From the NCBI RefSeq assembly GCF_900199405.1, contig NZ_LT963430.1, positions 1,054,001-1,118,000 on the forward strand: a DNA stretch of 64,000 nt. Direction: 5' to 3'. Below are positions 27,290-36,271 of the stretch, one piece after another. The position numbers and the translations under genes are program-made. The stretch is from Beduinella massiliensis (GTDB taxonomy: Bacteria > Bacillota > Clostridia > Christensenellales > Aristaeellaceae). Position 1 is the stretch's first letter; the number at the start of each line of letters is the position of its first letter. Under the pieces are notes generated by a model. That model was not told where the DNA came from. It saw only the letters and a list, made by a program, of their open reading frames with translations, and did no database searches.

Positions 27290-29062
27290 TTAATTCCTCC
27301 CGAAGCGGGCGGCGTTCTTGTCGAGGAAGTCGCCCGCGATGCTGAGGATCTGCTGCTTTCTCTCGTCCGTCAGCGTCCTGTCCTCCTCCAGCCCCGTGCA
27401 CAGGCTGGGGTGCTCCTGCTCGAAGTGCTCCAGCATCGCGTCCCTGAAGGCGGCGATGCGGGCGTCGGGCACGTTCAGGAACAGGCGCTCCATGGCGCAG
27501 ACCAGCACGATGACCTGCGCATGCTGGCTCAGCGGATGGTACTGCTTCTGGCGCAGCATGCGCATCAGCCCCTGGCCGTAGCGCAGCTGTTCCCGGGTGT
27601 TCTCGTCCAGGTCGCTGGAAAACTGGGTGAAGACCTCCATCTCCCGGTATTGCGCGAGGTCCAGACGCAGCGCGCCCGTCGCCCGCTTCATGGCCTTTGT
27701 CTGCGCCGCGCCGCCCACGCGCGATACGGAAAGGCCCACGTTGACCGCCGGACGCTGGCCCGCGAAGAACAGGTCGCTTTCCAGGAAGATCTGGCCGTCC
27801 GTGATGGAGATGATGTTCGTGGGGATGTAGGCCGACACGTCGCCTGCCTGCGTCTCCACGATCGGCAGCGCGGTCATGCTGCCGCCGCCCAGCGCGTCGC
27901 TCAGGTGGGCCGAGCGCTCCAGCAGGCGGGAATGCAGGTAGAAGACGTCGCCGGGATAAGCCTCGCGGCCGGGGGCGCGCTCGAGCAGCAGGCTCATCGC
28001 GCGGTAGGCGATGGCGTGCTTGGACAGATCGTCGTAGACGATCAGCACGTCGCGGCCCTCGTGCATGAAGTATTCCGCCATCGCGCAGCCCGCATAGGGC
28101 GCGATGTACTGCATAGTGTCTTCCTCGCCCGCCGTGGCGCTGACGACGATGCAGTAATCGAGCGCGCCGCGCTTGCGTAGGTTTTCCACGAGCTGGGCGA
28201 CGGAGCTGGCTTTCTGGCCGATGGCGACGTAGATGCACAGGACGTTCTTGCCCTTTTGGTTGAGGATGGCGTCCAGCGCGATGGCCGTCTTGCCCGTCTG
28301 CCGGTCGCCGATGATGAGCTCGCGCTGACCGCGGCCGATGGGGAACATCGCGTCGATGGCGAGCAGGCCCGTTTCCAGCGGCGTATCGACGCTCTTTCTT
28401 TCGATGATGCCCGGCGCGGGTTCCTCGATGGGGCGGTAGCCGCTGGGCTTTACTTCCGGCCCGCCGTCGATGGGGCGGCCCAGCGCGTCCACCACGCGGC
28501 CGAGAAAGCCTTCGCCGACGGGGACGCCCGCGGTCTTGCCCGTTCGGGCGACGCGGCTGCCGGCCTCGATCTCCTCGTCGTCGCCGAACAGGATGCAGCC
28601 GGTTTCGTGCCGGCGCAGGTCTTGCACCATGCCCTTCACGCCGCACTCGAAGAGCAGAATTTCGCCGTAGGCGGCGTGCTCCAGCCCTTCCACCACGGCG
28701 ATGCCGTCGCCCACGGAGAGCACCGTGCCGATTTCGCTGCTGGTGGCGAGCAGCTTGAACTCCTGAATGCCGGATTTGAGCAGCGGGATGATGCTGCCGT
28801 CTTGCAGGCCGTGAAGCGCGCGCTGCTCCACGCTTTCCCTGAATTGCTGAAGGCGTCCTTCGGCGCTCCAGTCGTAGACCTCGCCGCCGGCGCTGAGGCG
28901 GAAGCCGCTTCGCAGGGAGGGGTCGATCTCGATCGAGAGGGCGACCTCCGCGCCGTACTTCTGCGAAAGAAACCGGCGCATCCGCTCTTCCTGCGCGGCG
29001 TCGGGCGGGGTGACGCACAGGAGCCGCGCGGTGAGCCGTTCAACCGGGGTTTTGTCCGTCAT
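27290..29062 (-). CDS. atpA: F-type ATP synthase subunit alpha with N-terminal delta-like domain
   Basis: 590 aa, about 85 longer than usual. Residues about 10-78 look like the C-terminal domain of subunit delta/[23 protein letters not shown], then [20 protein letters not shown] and [13 protein letters not shown], matching the delta pattern of (I/V)DpsLxGG...(D/G)xSxxGrL. From about 95 a normal alpha subunit follows: [14 protein letters not shown]-loop GDRQTGKT at 252-259 and the alpha Arg region. The ATG at 29062 has GGAGG and overlaps the atpF stop, so the extension is translated as one protein. No separate atpH exists between atpF and atpA. Confidence 0.9.
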   Translation of the reverse strand: MTDKTPVERLTARLLCVTPPDAAQEERMRRFLSQKYGAEVALSIEIDPSLRSGFRLSAGGEVYDWSAEGRLQQFRESVEQRALHGLQDGSIIPLLKSGIQEFKLLATSSEIGTVLSVGDGIAVVEGLEHAAYGEILLFECGVKGMVQDLRRHETGCILFGDDEEIEAGSRVARTGKTAGVPVGEGFLGRVVDALGRPIDGGPEVKPSGYRPIEEPAPGIIERKSVDTPLETGLLAIDAMFPIGRGQRELIIGDRQTGKTAIALDAILNQKGKNVLCIYVAIGQKASSVAQLVENLRKRGALDYCIVVSATAGEEDTMQYIAPYAGCAMAEYFMHEGRDVLIVYDDLSKHAIAYRAMSLLLERAPGREAYPGDVFYLHSRLLERSAHLSDALGGGSMTALPIVETQAGDVSAYIPTNIISITDGQIFLESDLFFAGQRPAVNVGLSVSRVGGAAQTKAMKRATGALRLDLAQYREMEVFTQFSSDLDENTREQLRYGQGLMRMLRQKQYHPLSQHAQVIVLVCAMERLFLNVPDARIAAFRDAMLEHFEQEHPSLCTGLEEDRTLTDERKQQILSIAGDFLDKNAARFGRN

Positions 29063-29556
29063 AACTGCTCATCCTCCTGTGCCGCTTCCAAGAAGCGGTC
29101 GTACAGCGCCCGCTCGCTTTCGAGATCGAGCTCCTTTTGGGAGAGCTTTTCCGCCGCGGAGACGACCAGCTCGGCGATGTCCTTCTGGGCGCCCTTCAGG
29201 ATGGCCGCCCGCTCCTGCTGAGCGGCCGCGCGGGCGTCGGAAAGCAGCCTGTCGGCCTGCTCCTTCGCGCGGAGCAGGCTTTCCTGCCTGCTTGCGTCGA
29301 GCTGCTGGTTTGCGGCCGCGGCGCGCTGCTTGATTTCTTCGTCCGCCGTCTCAAGCCGTTTTTCGTATTCGCTGAGGACCGCCTGGGCGGCGGCCTCCTT
29401 TTCCGCGCTCTGGCGGTCTAGCTCCGCGTAGTGATCCTGCCGCTTTTGCATGAAGGCGAGCACGGGCTTATAGAGCAGCAGGTAGAGCCCGGAGGCGAGA
29501 AGGACGAAGTTGAACAGATGCAGCAGAATCTGCTGAAAATTGATGTTAAGGGGCAT
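29059..29556 (-). CDS. atpF: F-type ATP synthase subunit b
   Basis: 165 aa. Peripheral stator. One N-terminal membrane segment ([18 protein letters not shown]) is followed by a long charged helix rich in Ala, Glu, Lys and Gln. ATG 29556 ([10 protein letters not shown]) has AAGGTGA upstream; the longer frame to 29607 lacks an RBS. It overlaps atpA by 4 bp. Confidence 0.92.
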   Translation of the reverse strand: MPLNINFQQILLHLFNFVLLASGLYLLLYKPVLAFMQKRQDHYAELDRQSAEKEAAAQAVLSEYEKRLETADEEIKQRAAAANQQLDASRQESLLRAKEQADRLLSDARAAAQQERAAILKGAQKDIAELVVSAAEKLSQKELDLESERALYDRFLEAAQEDEQL

Positions 29557-29640
29557 AGGTTCACCTTGTACAATGGGCGTCCGAAAGCGCCCATTCCCTT
29601 TCTCCACAATCGGGAATCGTGTCGGCCGGGCAGACTGCGC

Positions 29641-29680
29641 GCGGGCGCTCTATCGGGCTTCGATCGCCCGATGCGCCCGC
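29641..29680 (-). promoter_or_regulatory. Intercistronic hairpin between atpE and atpF
   Basis: A two-step stem: GCGGGCG (29641-29647) with CGCCCGC (29674-29680) outside, ATCGGGC (29652-29658) with GCCCGAT (29666-29672) inside. The 157-bp gap 29557-29713 holds no gene. Such a structure could stabilise the atpE message and help supply the many copies of subunit c. Confidence 0.5.
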
Positions 29681-29713
29681 CGGTATTCGGGGCGCGCGGC
29701 GGACCGGCCGCGC

Positions 29714-30064
29714 TTACAGAACGAAGATGATGAGGATGGCGACGATCAGGGCGTAGATGATCGCCGTTTCCACGAAGACGAGTCCCAGCATCAGGTTCGT
29801 GCGGATGCTGCCCTCGGCTTCGGGCTGGCGGGAGATCGCGTCCACCGACTTGCCGATCGATATGCCCATGGCGATGGCGCCCGCGCCCGCCGCAAGGCCG
29901 ATGGCGATCGCGGCGCTGAGCGCCTTGGCGGAGGAGAGCATATCCTGCGCGCCGGCGGGAAGAACGTCCTCGGCCAGGGCCGGGCACACGAGCATCGTCA
30001 GAAGAAGGGCTACCGTCAGGCAGAGCATGATCCTGCAAAGGGGCTTTTGAATGGACTTTTTCAT
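29714..30064 (-). CDS. atpE: F-type ATP synthase subunit c, with N-terminal signal-like extension
   Basis: 116 aa, longer than the usual 70-90. ATG 30064 has GGAGG upstream. Residues 1-31 form a typical signal sequence (KKSIQKPLCR, a hydrophobic core, then PALAED). The two-helix hairpin follows: AAGAGAIAMGISIGK in helix 1, the polar loop SRQPEAEG, and helix 2 with the ion-carrying Glu in FVETAIIYALI. The Glu-Thr and the Tyr five residues on resemble Na+-binding c subunits, but the usual helix 1 Gln is replaced by Met, so ion choice is open. Confidence 0.92.
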   Translation of the reverse strand: MKKSIQKPLCRIMLCLTVALLLTMLVCPALAEDVLPAGAQDMLSSAKALSAAIAIGLAAGAGAIAMGISIGKSVDAISRQPEAEGSIRTNLMLGLVFVETAIIYALIVAILIIFVL

Positions 30065-30080
30065 CGTATCATTCCTCCGT

Positions 30081-30944
30081 TTATGATTGTGCCGCCGCAG
30101 GCGCGGGCTTGGCTGCGCTTCCGGCTTTGTTGGCCTTGGGGACGTGAGGCTCGGTGACCTCGCCATAGAAGAGAGACGTCAGCATCGTCAGCACGTAGGT
30201 CTGAATGAGCGCGTGCAGAAGGGTGAAGAGCACGGCCACCACCACGGGCAGCACGAAGCTGAGCGAGATGGAGTAGTACACGAGCTCCGACACGAGCAGT
30301 CCGCTGAGCAGCGCGCCGAAAAGGCGGAAGCTCATGGAGATGGGCAGCGAGAAGTCCTTGAGCGTCTGCCCGACGCCGCGCAGGCCGTTGCTGATCAGTC
30401 CGCCGGTCAGGATCACGGCGTAGGACAAAAAACCGAGCGCGATCGCGGCGTTGATGTCGGACAGGGGGGCGGGCAGCGAGATCGAGCGTCCGGCCGTGGT
30501 GACGGCCTGGATGCCGAACAGCTCAAACAGCGTGCCGAAGAAGATGTATACGCCCGCCCCGAAGATGTACGCGCCGAGGAAGCGGTAGCGATGCGGGCTG
30601 TTGCCCTTGGCGAGGCGATGAAAGAACGACACCAGCTCTTCCAGGACGACCTGCAGCCTGCCCGGTACGTAGCGAAAGCGTGGAATCGCGAAGAGACGCA
30701 GCAGCGCCGCCACGCCCAGCAACAGGCCCGTCAGCACGAAATCGGAGATGACCGCGGGGTTGACCTCCAGAACGCCGAAGAGGCCGATGCGGTTCTCCTC
30801 GTGCAGCACTGCGTCCCGCATGACCGTCTTGATGGATTCAGTCTGTCCGCCCCCGGAGCCGGTGAGCAGGCTGGATGCAAGCAGGGCCGTCAGCAGAAGG
30901 GCGACCGCCACGCAGAAACGGACTTTTCCCTTTTTTTGCTTCAT
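30081..30944 (-). CDS. atpB: F-type ATP synthase subunit a
   Basis: 287 aa. Stationary half-channel of F0. ATG 30944 is preferred over TTG 30965 because AGAGG lies between them. The essential Arg is in SMSFRLFGALLSG, with the family FELFGIQ and LTGGLISNG segments. The first 30 residues are signal-like (VALLLTALLASSLLTG). First gene of the atp operon; no atpI precedes it. Confidence 0.92.
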   Translation of the reverse strand: MKQKKGKVRFCVAVALLLTALLASSLLTGSGGGQTESIKTVMRDAVLHEENRIGLFGVLEVNPAVISDFVLTGLLLGVAALLRLFAIPRFRYVPGRLQVVLEELVSFFHRLAKGNSPHRYRFLGAYIFGAGVYIFFGTLFELFGIQAVTTAGRSISLPAPLSDINAAIALGFLSYAVILTGGLISNGLRGVGQTLKDFSLPISMSFRLFGALLSGLLVSELVYYSISLSFVLPVVVAVLFTLLHALIQTYVLTMLTSLFYGEVTEPHVPKANKAGSAAKPAPAAAQS

Positions 30945-30979
30945 ACGATACCTCTTTTCCAACACTTCAAATCAAACGC

Positions 30980-31008
30980 ATTATAGCACCATGGTGGACG
31001 TTTTGCAA
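30980..31008 (-). promoter_or_regulatory. Promoter of the ATP synthase operon
   Basis: On the minus strand TTGCAA (31008-31003), a 17-bp spacer, and an extended -10 TGC-TATAAT (ending at 30980), 36 bp before the atpB ATG. Confidence 0.8.
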
Positions 31009-31101
31009 GAAATCCGCCGTTATGCGACGAAATATATGGCATAGAGCGCTTTGAAAGAACCAAAGACGAAGGAAATGAAAAAACCGGCGGCGTTTTTGGA
31101 T

Positions 31102-31153
31102 AAAAAAAGCAATCCGGCCCCGGCCTGCCGGAGCAGGCGCGGAACCGGATCGC
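31102..31153 (-). terminator. Terminator of the Mrp-like operon
   Basis: On the minus strand a long GC-rich hairpin (outer GCGATCCGG with CCGGATTGC) ends in seven T residues (the A run at 31102-31108 on the plus strand). It separates the antiporter operon from the atp promoter. Confidence 0.8.
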
Positions 31154-31183
31154 TGGGCGGAAGGCGCACGCGGGCGCCTTGCC

Positions 31184-33253
31184 TTAAAGCGTCATCAGGT
31201 AGGTGAACGTCAGGTACATGCCGATGCAAAGCAGCAGCAGGCCGAAGGAGACGCTGCGGGTGATGAGCCGCCCGCCGCTTTGCACCTCTTCCAACCCGGC
31301 CGCCAGGGCGACGGTGAAGTCCGTCCTGATCGGGCGGCGATGGTAGACCGTGCGGTTGAGCACCCAGACAAAGCCGTTGAGGAGGGAGCCCAGGGCGTAG
31401 GTGAGATGCGTGCCGACGGGTACGGGCTTGTGCTTCTTCGTCTTGCCCAGGAACGTATGGCGCAGGGCGATGATGACGGAGTCGGTGAGCTCGTCCAGCG
31501 CGCGGGTCAGGGCGACCAGCACGGGGTTCGGCAGCACCTTGGTCAGCAGAGGCCGGTACACGGCTTCCTCCAGGTCGAGCTTCGCGGGCCAGCGGTTGAC
31601 GTAGGCGCGCGAGCGTTTTTCCTTTTGCATCAGGAAGGCGCGGATGAGCGCGTACAGGACAGCGCCGATGACGATGGACTTGAGCGCGCCCATGAGGTTT
31701 TCGGAGGAGAAGTAGGCGACCGCGTGCTCCGGCGATACGCCGCCCAGGAATCCCTGCGCGAGGACCGCGATGCGGGTCATGAACACGTCCGGCAGCATGC
31801 CCAGCAGCGGCAGCAGCACGGCGGAGCCGCACAGCGCGAACGCGGACAGCCGGTTCATGTACTTGCCGTTCAGCGCGTCGAACTGGGCCTGGCTCGTGTC
31901 GTTCTTCTCCCAGAAGAGGGCGACGTACAGCTTGGTCATGTACGCGAGCGTCATACCGCCGGTGACGACGAAGAGGATTTCCACGAAGCGGTACAGGCCC
32001 GCGGCCGCCCCAGCCTCGCCGAGCAGAGCGACGTACTCGAGGATGCTCTCGTGCAGCAGGGACTTGCTGATGTAGCCGTTGAAGAGCGGGACGCCCGCGA
32101 TCCCCAGCGCGCCCAGCAGGAACGCCGCGTGCAGCAGGGGCTTGCCGCGCCCGAAGCCGCGGATGTCGTTCAGCTCCAGCTTGTGCAGGTTCATGAAGAC
32201 CACGCCTGCGCACAGGAAGAGCGTCAGCTTGATGAGCGAGTGATTCACCATGTGCAGCACCGTACCCTGCACGGCAAGGGCGTTATGCGGGCCCAACAAC
32301 CCCTGCATGCCCACGCCCACGAGGATAAACCCGATCTGCGACATCGAGGAGCAGGCCAGCGTGCGCTTGAGGTTTACGGAGAACAGCGCCAGCAGCGCGC
32401 CCAGGAACATGGTGACGCAGCCAAAGAAGAGGACGGCGTCGCCCCAGGGGGCGTCGTGCAGGAAGAGGTTGCAGCTCACCGCGAGGATGCCGAACAGGCC
32501 CGTCTTCGTCAGGATGCCGGAAAGCAGGGCGCTGGCCGGGGCCGGGGCCACGGCGTGCGCCTTGGGCAGCCAGATGTGCAGCGGGAACATGCCGGCCTTG
32601 GCCGCGAAGCCGAAGAACGTGAGCGCGCCCGCGAGGTAGAGCGGGGAGCGGTCCTGCATCGCAGCGGCCTCAGCGCGCATGCCGTCAAAGGCGAGCGTGC
32701 CGAGCTTGCTGTAGAGCAGGAACAGGCCCATCAGCGTCACCAGGCCGCCGATGACCGCGATGTACAGGTACGTCTCCGCCGCGCGCAGGGACTCCGCGCG
32801 CTCGTCGTGCGCGACCCAGGCATAGGAGGTGAGCGACATCACCTCGAAGAACACGAAGGTGGTGAACAGGTCGTCGGAGAGGAACACGCCCATCGTCGCG
32901 CCCAGCGTGAGCAAGGTGAACAGATAGTAGCGGTTGCGGTTATGGTAGTGCTTGAAGTACTCCGGCGAGAACAGCGTCGTCATCATCCACATGAAGGCGG
33001 CGATGGCGCCGTAAAGCGCGCGGAATCCGTCCAGGCGGAAGGTGAGGCCCATCGCGCAGAAGCCCTCCCAACGAAAAGCGTAGGAAGCCCCGCGCAGGAC
33101 GCTGAGCAGAAGCAGCGCCGCCGCGGCGAACTCCGCCACCGTGAAGGCGCAGCAGAGCACGTCGCGCAGGTGCTTGTCGCGCCGTCCCGCGAGGTAGGAG
33201 GCCAAGGCGCCCGCCATCGGGAAGAAGACGAGCACGGGTAAAAGCAGGTTCAT
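31184..33253 (-). CDS. NuoL-type proton/cation antiporter subunit
   Basis: 689 aa, the longest of four antiporter-type subunits. ATG 33253 with AAGGAGGAGG upstream. It has about 14 core membrane segments of the proton-pumping transporter family (EVMSLTSYAWVAHDERAES, FGFAAKAGMFPLHIWLPKAH, SGILTKTGLFG, MVNHSLIKLTLFLCAG). A long C-terminal extension after about residue 490 includes a charged stretch and a final membrane segment, which could be a NuoL-like lateral helix. Last gene of the operon. Confidence 0.88.
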   Translation of the reverse strand: MNLLLPVLVFFPMAGALASYLAGRRDKHLRDVLCCAFTVAEFAAAALLLLSVLRGASYAFRWEGFCAMGLTFRLDGFRALYGAIAAFMWMMTTLFSPEYFKHYHNRNRYYLFTLLTLGATMGVFLSDDLFTTFVFFEVMSLTSYAWVAHDERAESLRAAETYLYIAVIGGLVTLMGLFLLYSKLGTLAFDGMRAEAAAMQDRSPLYLAGALTFFGFAAKAGMFPLHIWLPKAHAVAPAPASALLSGILTKTGLFGILAVSCNLFLHDAPWGDAVLFFGCVTMFLGALLALFSVNLKRTLACSSMSQIGFILVGVGMQGLLGPHNALAVQGTVLHMVNHSLIKLTLFLCAGVVFMNLHKLELNDIRGFGRGKPLLHAAFLLGALGIAGVPLFNGYISKSLLHESILEYVALLGEAGAAAGLYRFVEILFVVTGGMTLAYMTKLYVALFWEKNDTSQAQFDALNGKYMNRLSAFALCGSAVLLPLLGMLPDVFMTRIAVLAQGFLGGVSPEHAVAYFSSENLMGALKSIVIGAVLYALIRAFLMQKEKRSRAYVNRWPAKLDLEEAVYRPLLTKVLPNPVLVALTRALDELTDSVIIALRHTFLGKTKKHKPVPVGTHLTYALGSLLNGFVWVLNRTVYHRRPIRTDFTVALAAGLEEVQSGGRLITRSVSFGLLLLCIGMYLTFTYLMTL

Positions 33254-33268
33254 GATCGATCCTCCTCC

Positions 33269-34741
33269 TTACAGCAGGCCGCCGGCGACGGCCTCAAAGT
33301 AGTGGACGAGCGGCGTAGAGAACAGGCCCAGCAGCACGATGGCCGCGCACAGCACGAGCAGCGGTCCCTTCATGAGCCAGCTGGGGTCGCGGCGCTCCCC
33401 GGCGAGGGCCATGCTGCCCTCCGCGAGCGGGGAAAAGGCCGCGGTTACGACCACGTAGAGCAGGTAAACCGCCGTCAGCACCGCGGAGACGATCAGCGCA
33501 GCCGCGCCGATGTAGCCGGGCGTGAGGCCGCTGGTCACAGAGGCCGTCAGCAGGTTCCACTTGCTGATGAAGCCGACCATCGGCGGCACGCCCACCAGCG
33601 CCAGCGCCGCGAGGGTGTACACGCCCATGGTGAAGGGCATGACTTTGTAATAGCCGCGCAGGTCCTGTACGTATTCCTTGCCGGTCTTCACCAGCACCGC
33701 GCCTGCGCAGTAGAAGAGGGTGATCTTCATCAGGCCGTGGAAGCAAAGGTGCGTGAGGCTGCCGACGAGGCCTGCTGGGGTCATCAGCGCCGCGCCCAGC
33801 AGGATGTAGCTGAGGTTGCTGACCGTGGAGAAGGCGAGGCGGCGCTTGAAGTGCTGCTCGCGCACGGCCATGGCGGAGCCGTAGACGATGGTGAACGCGG
33901 CCAGCAGGATCGCGACCGCCTGCGCCCAGGTGCCGAAGAGCAGCTCCGTGCCGAAGCTGTAGTAGATCAGGCGGATGCAGGCGAACGCGCCGGTATTGAC
34001 GACCGCGACCGCGTGCAGCAGCGCCGTGACCGGCGTGGGCGCGACGGAGGCGAGGGGGAGCCAGGCGTGCATCGGGAACATGGCGGCCTTGGTGCCGAAA
34101 CCGATGAAGGCGAGCAGGAACACCAGGCGCAGCAGCTGCTCGCGGCCCGCGATGGCCTCCGCTGTCAGCACGCCGCCGTACTGGAAGGCCGTGCTCGTGC
34201 CGAACGTCATGATGAACACCAGGCCGATGAAGGCGAGCGCCGCGCCGCTGATGGAATAGACCAGATAGCGCCGGCCTGCGAGCGCGGACTTGGCGTCCAT
34301 CTTGTGCGTGACCAGCGGCAGGGTGATGAGTGTCAGGCACTCGTAGAACACGTAGAGGGAAAAGAGGTTCGCCGCCATGGTGATGCACAGCGTCACCCCG
34401 TAGGTCATGGTGTAGAAGGCGAAAAAGGACGTCTCGTGCTCCTCATGGGCCATGTACTCGAACGCGTAAAGCGTCGCCAGCGGCCAGAGAAAGGCGATCA
34501 GGCCCATGAACACGCTGCCCGCGCCGTCAAGACGCAGGGCGAGGGAGAGCTCGTCGGTCATGTGAAAGAGCGTGAGCGTTCCCTCCGGGCGGCGAAGGAG
34601 CAGTCCAAGCGCCATCAGCGAGGTGAGGGTGGTCACGACCTGCACGTAGATGGAGCGGCGCTTTCGATCCTCCAGGTGAAGCAGGGGAAGAACCGCGCCG
34701 CCGATCAGCGGCAGCAAAAAGGTGCAAAGCATCAATGTCAT
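33269..34741 (-). CDS. NuoM/MrpD-type antiporter subunit
   Basis: 490 aa. ATG 34741 with GAGAGG upstream. Core features are FYECLTLITLPLVTHKMDAKSA (the conserved Glu on helix 5), FGTKAAMFPMHAWLPLAS (the helix 7 Lys), and VALVGVPPMVGFISKWNL. It is a close paralogue of the next two upstream genes, indicating local duplication of the antiporter subunit. Confidence 0.88.
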   Translation of the reverse strand: MTLMLCTFLLPLIGGAVLPLLHLEDRKRRSIYVQVVTTLTSLMALGLLLRRPEGTLTLFHMTDELSLALRLDGAGSVFMGLIAFLWPLATLYAFEYMAHEEHETSFFAFYTMTYGVTLCITMAANLFSLYVFYECLTLITLPLVTHKMDAKSALAGRRYLVYSISGAALAFIGLVFIMTFGTSTAFQYGGVLTAEAIAGREQLLRLVFLLAFIGFGTKAAMFPMHAWLPLASVAPTPVTALLHAVAVVNTGAFACIRLIYYSFGTELLFGTWAQAVAILLAAFTIVYGSAMAVREQHFKRRLAFSTVSNLSYILLGAALMTPAGLVGSLTHLCFHGLMKITLFYCAGAVLVKTGKEYVQDLRGYYKVMPFTMGVYTLAALALVGVPPMVGFISKWNLLTASVTSGLTPGYIGAAALIVSAVLTAVYLLYVVVTAAFSPLAEGSMALAGERRDPSWLMKGPLLVLCAAIVLLGLFSTPLVHYFEAVAGGLL

Positions 34742-34763
34742 ACGTTTACTTCCTCTCTTTCGC

Positions 34764-36242
34764 TTACAGGACGCTGCCCGCGATGGACAGGAAGAAGGAG
34801 ATGAACGTGCCCGGGAACATGCCGATCAGTACGGCGAGCGCCGTGAGCGCGATCATCGGAACCGTCATGAGCGCGGTCGGCTCAGCCTTGGGAAGCGCCG
34901 CCAGGTCAGCCTTGTCGCCCGGAAAGAATCCGCGGGTCGAGATGGGCAGCAGATAGCCCGCGGTGAGCAGGGCGCTGACCAGCAGCACGACCGGGCCGAG
35001 CCAGGCGTACACGCCCGCGCCCATCGAGAGAGAACCGTTCGCCAGGTACCACTTGCTTACGAAGCCGCCCGTCGGCGGGATGCCGATGAGCGCGACGGAG
35101 ACCAGCGTGAAGCACCAGATGACGATGGGCATCTGCTTGCCGATGCCGGTCAGCTCGTCCGCGCTCGTCTTGCCGGTCTTTTCGATGATCGCGCCCGCGC
35201 CCATGAACAGCGTGTTCTTGATCAGCGAATGGCACACCACGTGCAGCAGCGCGCCTACGAAGCCCAGCGGGGTGAGCGTGAAGAGGCCGAAGAGCACGTA
35301 GGAAACCTGGCTGACCGTGGAGTAGGCCAGCCGCTTTTTGAGCAGGCTCTCCTTGAAGGCGAGCATCGAGCCCAGAAAGACGGTGACGAGGGCGAGACCC
35401 ATCGACAGGCCCTGCACCCAGGTGCCGCGCAGGAAATCCGGGCCCACCAGGAAGAAGACGACGCGCAGGATGCCCAGCACGCCCGCCTTGGTGATGACGC
35501 CCGAGAGCACGGCGCTCGCGGGGGAGGGGGCGACCGGGTGCGCGGTCGGAAGCCACGCGTGCATCGGGAACATGCCCGCCTTGACGCCAAATCCCAGGAT
35601 CATGAGCATCACGACGAGCAGCAGCAGCGGCTCGTGGCCGGCGACCCTCGCCATGTCCAGCGCCCCGCCGGGGGTAAAGGTGAGGCCGGTGCAGTAAAAC
35701 TGCAAAAAGAAGATGCCCAGCAGCGCCAGCGAGGCGCCGAACACGGAGTAGATGAGGTACTTAATGCCCGCTGCGATAGCTTCCTTGGTCTGCGTGTGCA
35801 GCACCAGCGGAAGGGAAAGCAGGGTCATCGCCTCGTAGAACATGTACAGCGTCACGATCGTGCCCGAAAGCGAAAGCCCCATCAGCGCCGCGAGCGTGAG
35901 CAGGTAAAAGGCGTAGAACCGGCGCTCGTTTTGCTCGTGCGCCATGTATTCAAACGAGTAGAAGCCGACCATCGCCCACACGAACGCGATCAGCGCCGTG
36001 AACAGCTTGGCGATGCCGTCCGCCTTCAGGAGGACGGGGATGGTGTCGGTCAGGTAAAACAGCGTCAACTGCGTCTCGCCCCGGAATAAGGCCGGCAGCG
36101 TGCACAGCATCGTCGCAGCGAGCGCCGCGCCCGTAAAGAGGTTTCGCGCGCGCCGGGTATCGAGCGCCTTGAAAAAGCACACGATGAGCCCTGCGGCGAG
36201 CGGAACCGCCACGGGAAGCAGCAGCGTAAGATCGCCTTGCAT
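34764..36242 (-). CDS. NuoM/MrpD-type antiporter subunit
   Basis: 492 aa. ATG 36242 (MQGDLTLLLP) has AAGGAG; the frame is open much further upstream but that part is antisense shadow of the next gene. It contains FYEAMTLLSLPLVLHTQ, FGVKAGMFPMHAWLPTAHPV, SGVITKAGVLG, LLHVVCHSLIKNTLFMGAGA and IGIPPTGGFVSKWYL, the typical ion-channel motifs. It is about as similar to the 33269 gene as to the 36272 gene by eye. Confidence 0.88.
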   Translation of the reverse strand: MQGDLTLLLPVAVPLAAGLIVCFFKALDTRRARNLFTGAALAATMLCTLPALFRGETQLTLFYLTDTIPVLLKADGIAKLFTALIAFVWAMVGFYSFEYMAHEQNERRFYAFYLLTLAALMGLSLSGTIVTLYMFYEAMTLLSLPLVLHTQTKEAIAAGIKYLIYSVFGASLALLGIFFLQFYCTGLTFTPGGALDMARVAGHEPLLLLVVMLMILGFGVKAGMFPMHAWLPTAHPVAPSPASAVLSGVITKAGVLGILRVVFFLVGPDFLRGTWVQGLSMGLALVTVFLGSMLAFKESLLKKRLAYSTVSQVSYVLFGLFTLTPLGFVGALLHVVCHSLIKNTLFMGAGAIIEKTGKTSADELTGIGKQMPIVIWCFTLVSVALIGIPPTGGFVSKWYLANGSLSMGAGVYAWLGPVVLLVSALLTAGYLLPISTRGFFPGDKADLAALPKAEPTALMTVPMIALTALAVLIGMFPGTFISFFLSIAGSVL

Positions 36243-36271
36243 GGGATAACACTCCTTCTTCAGCGGCCCTA

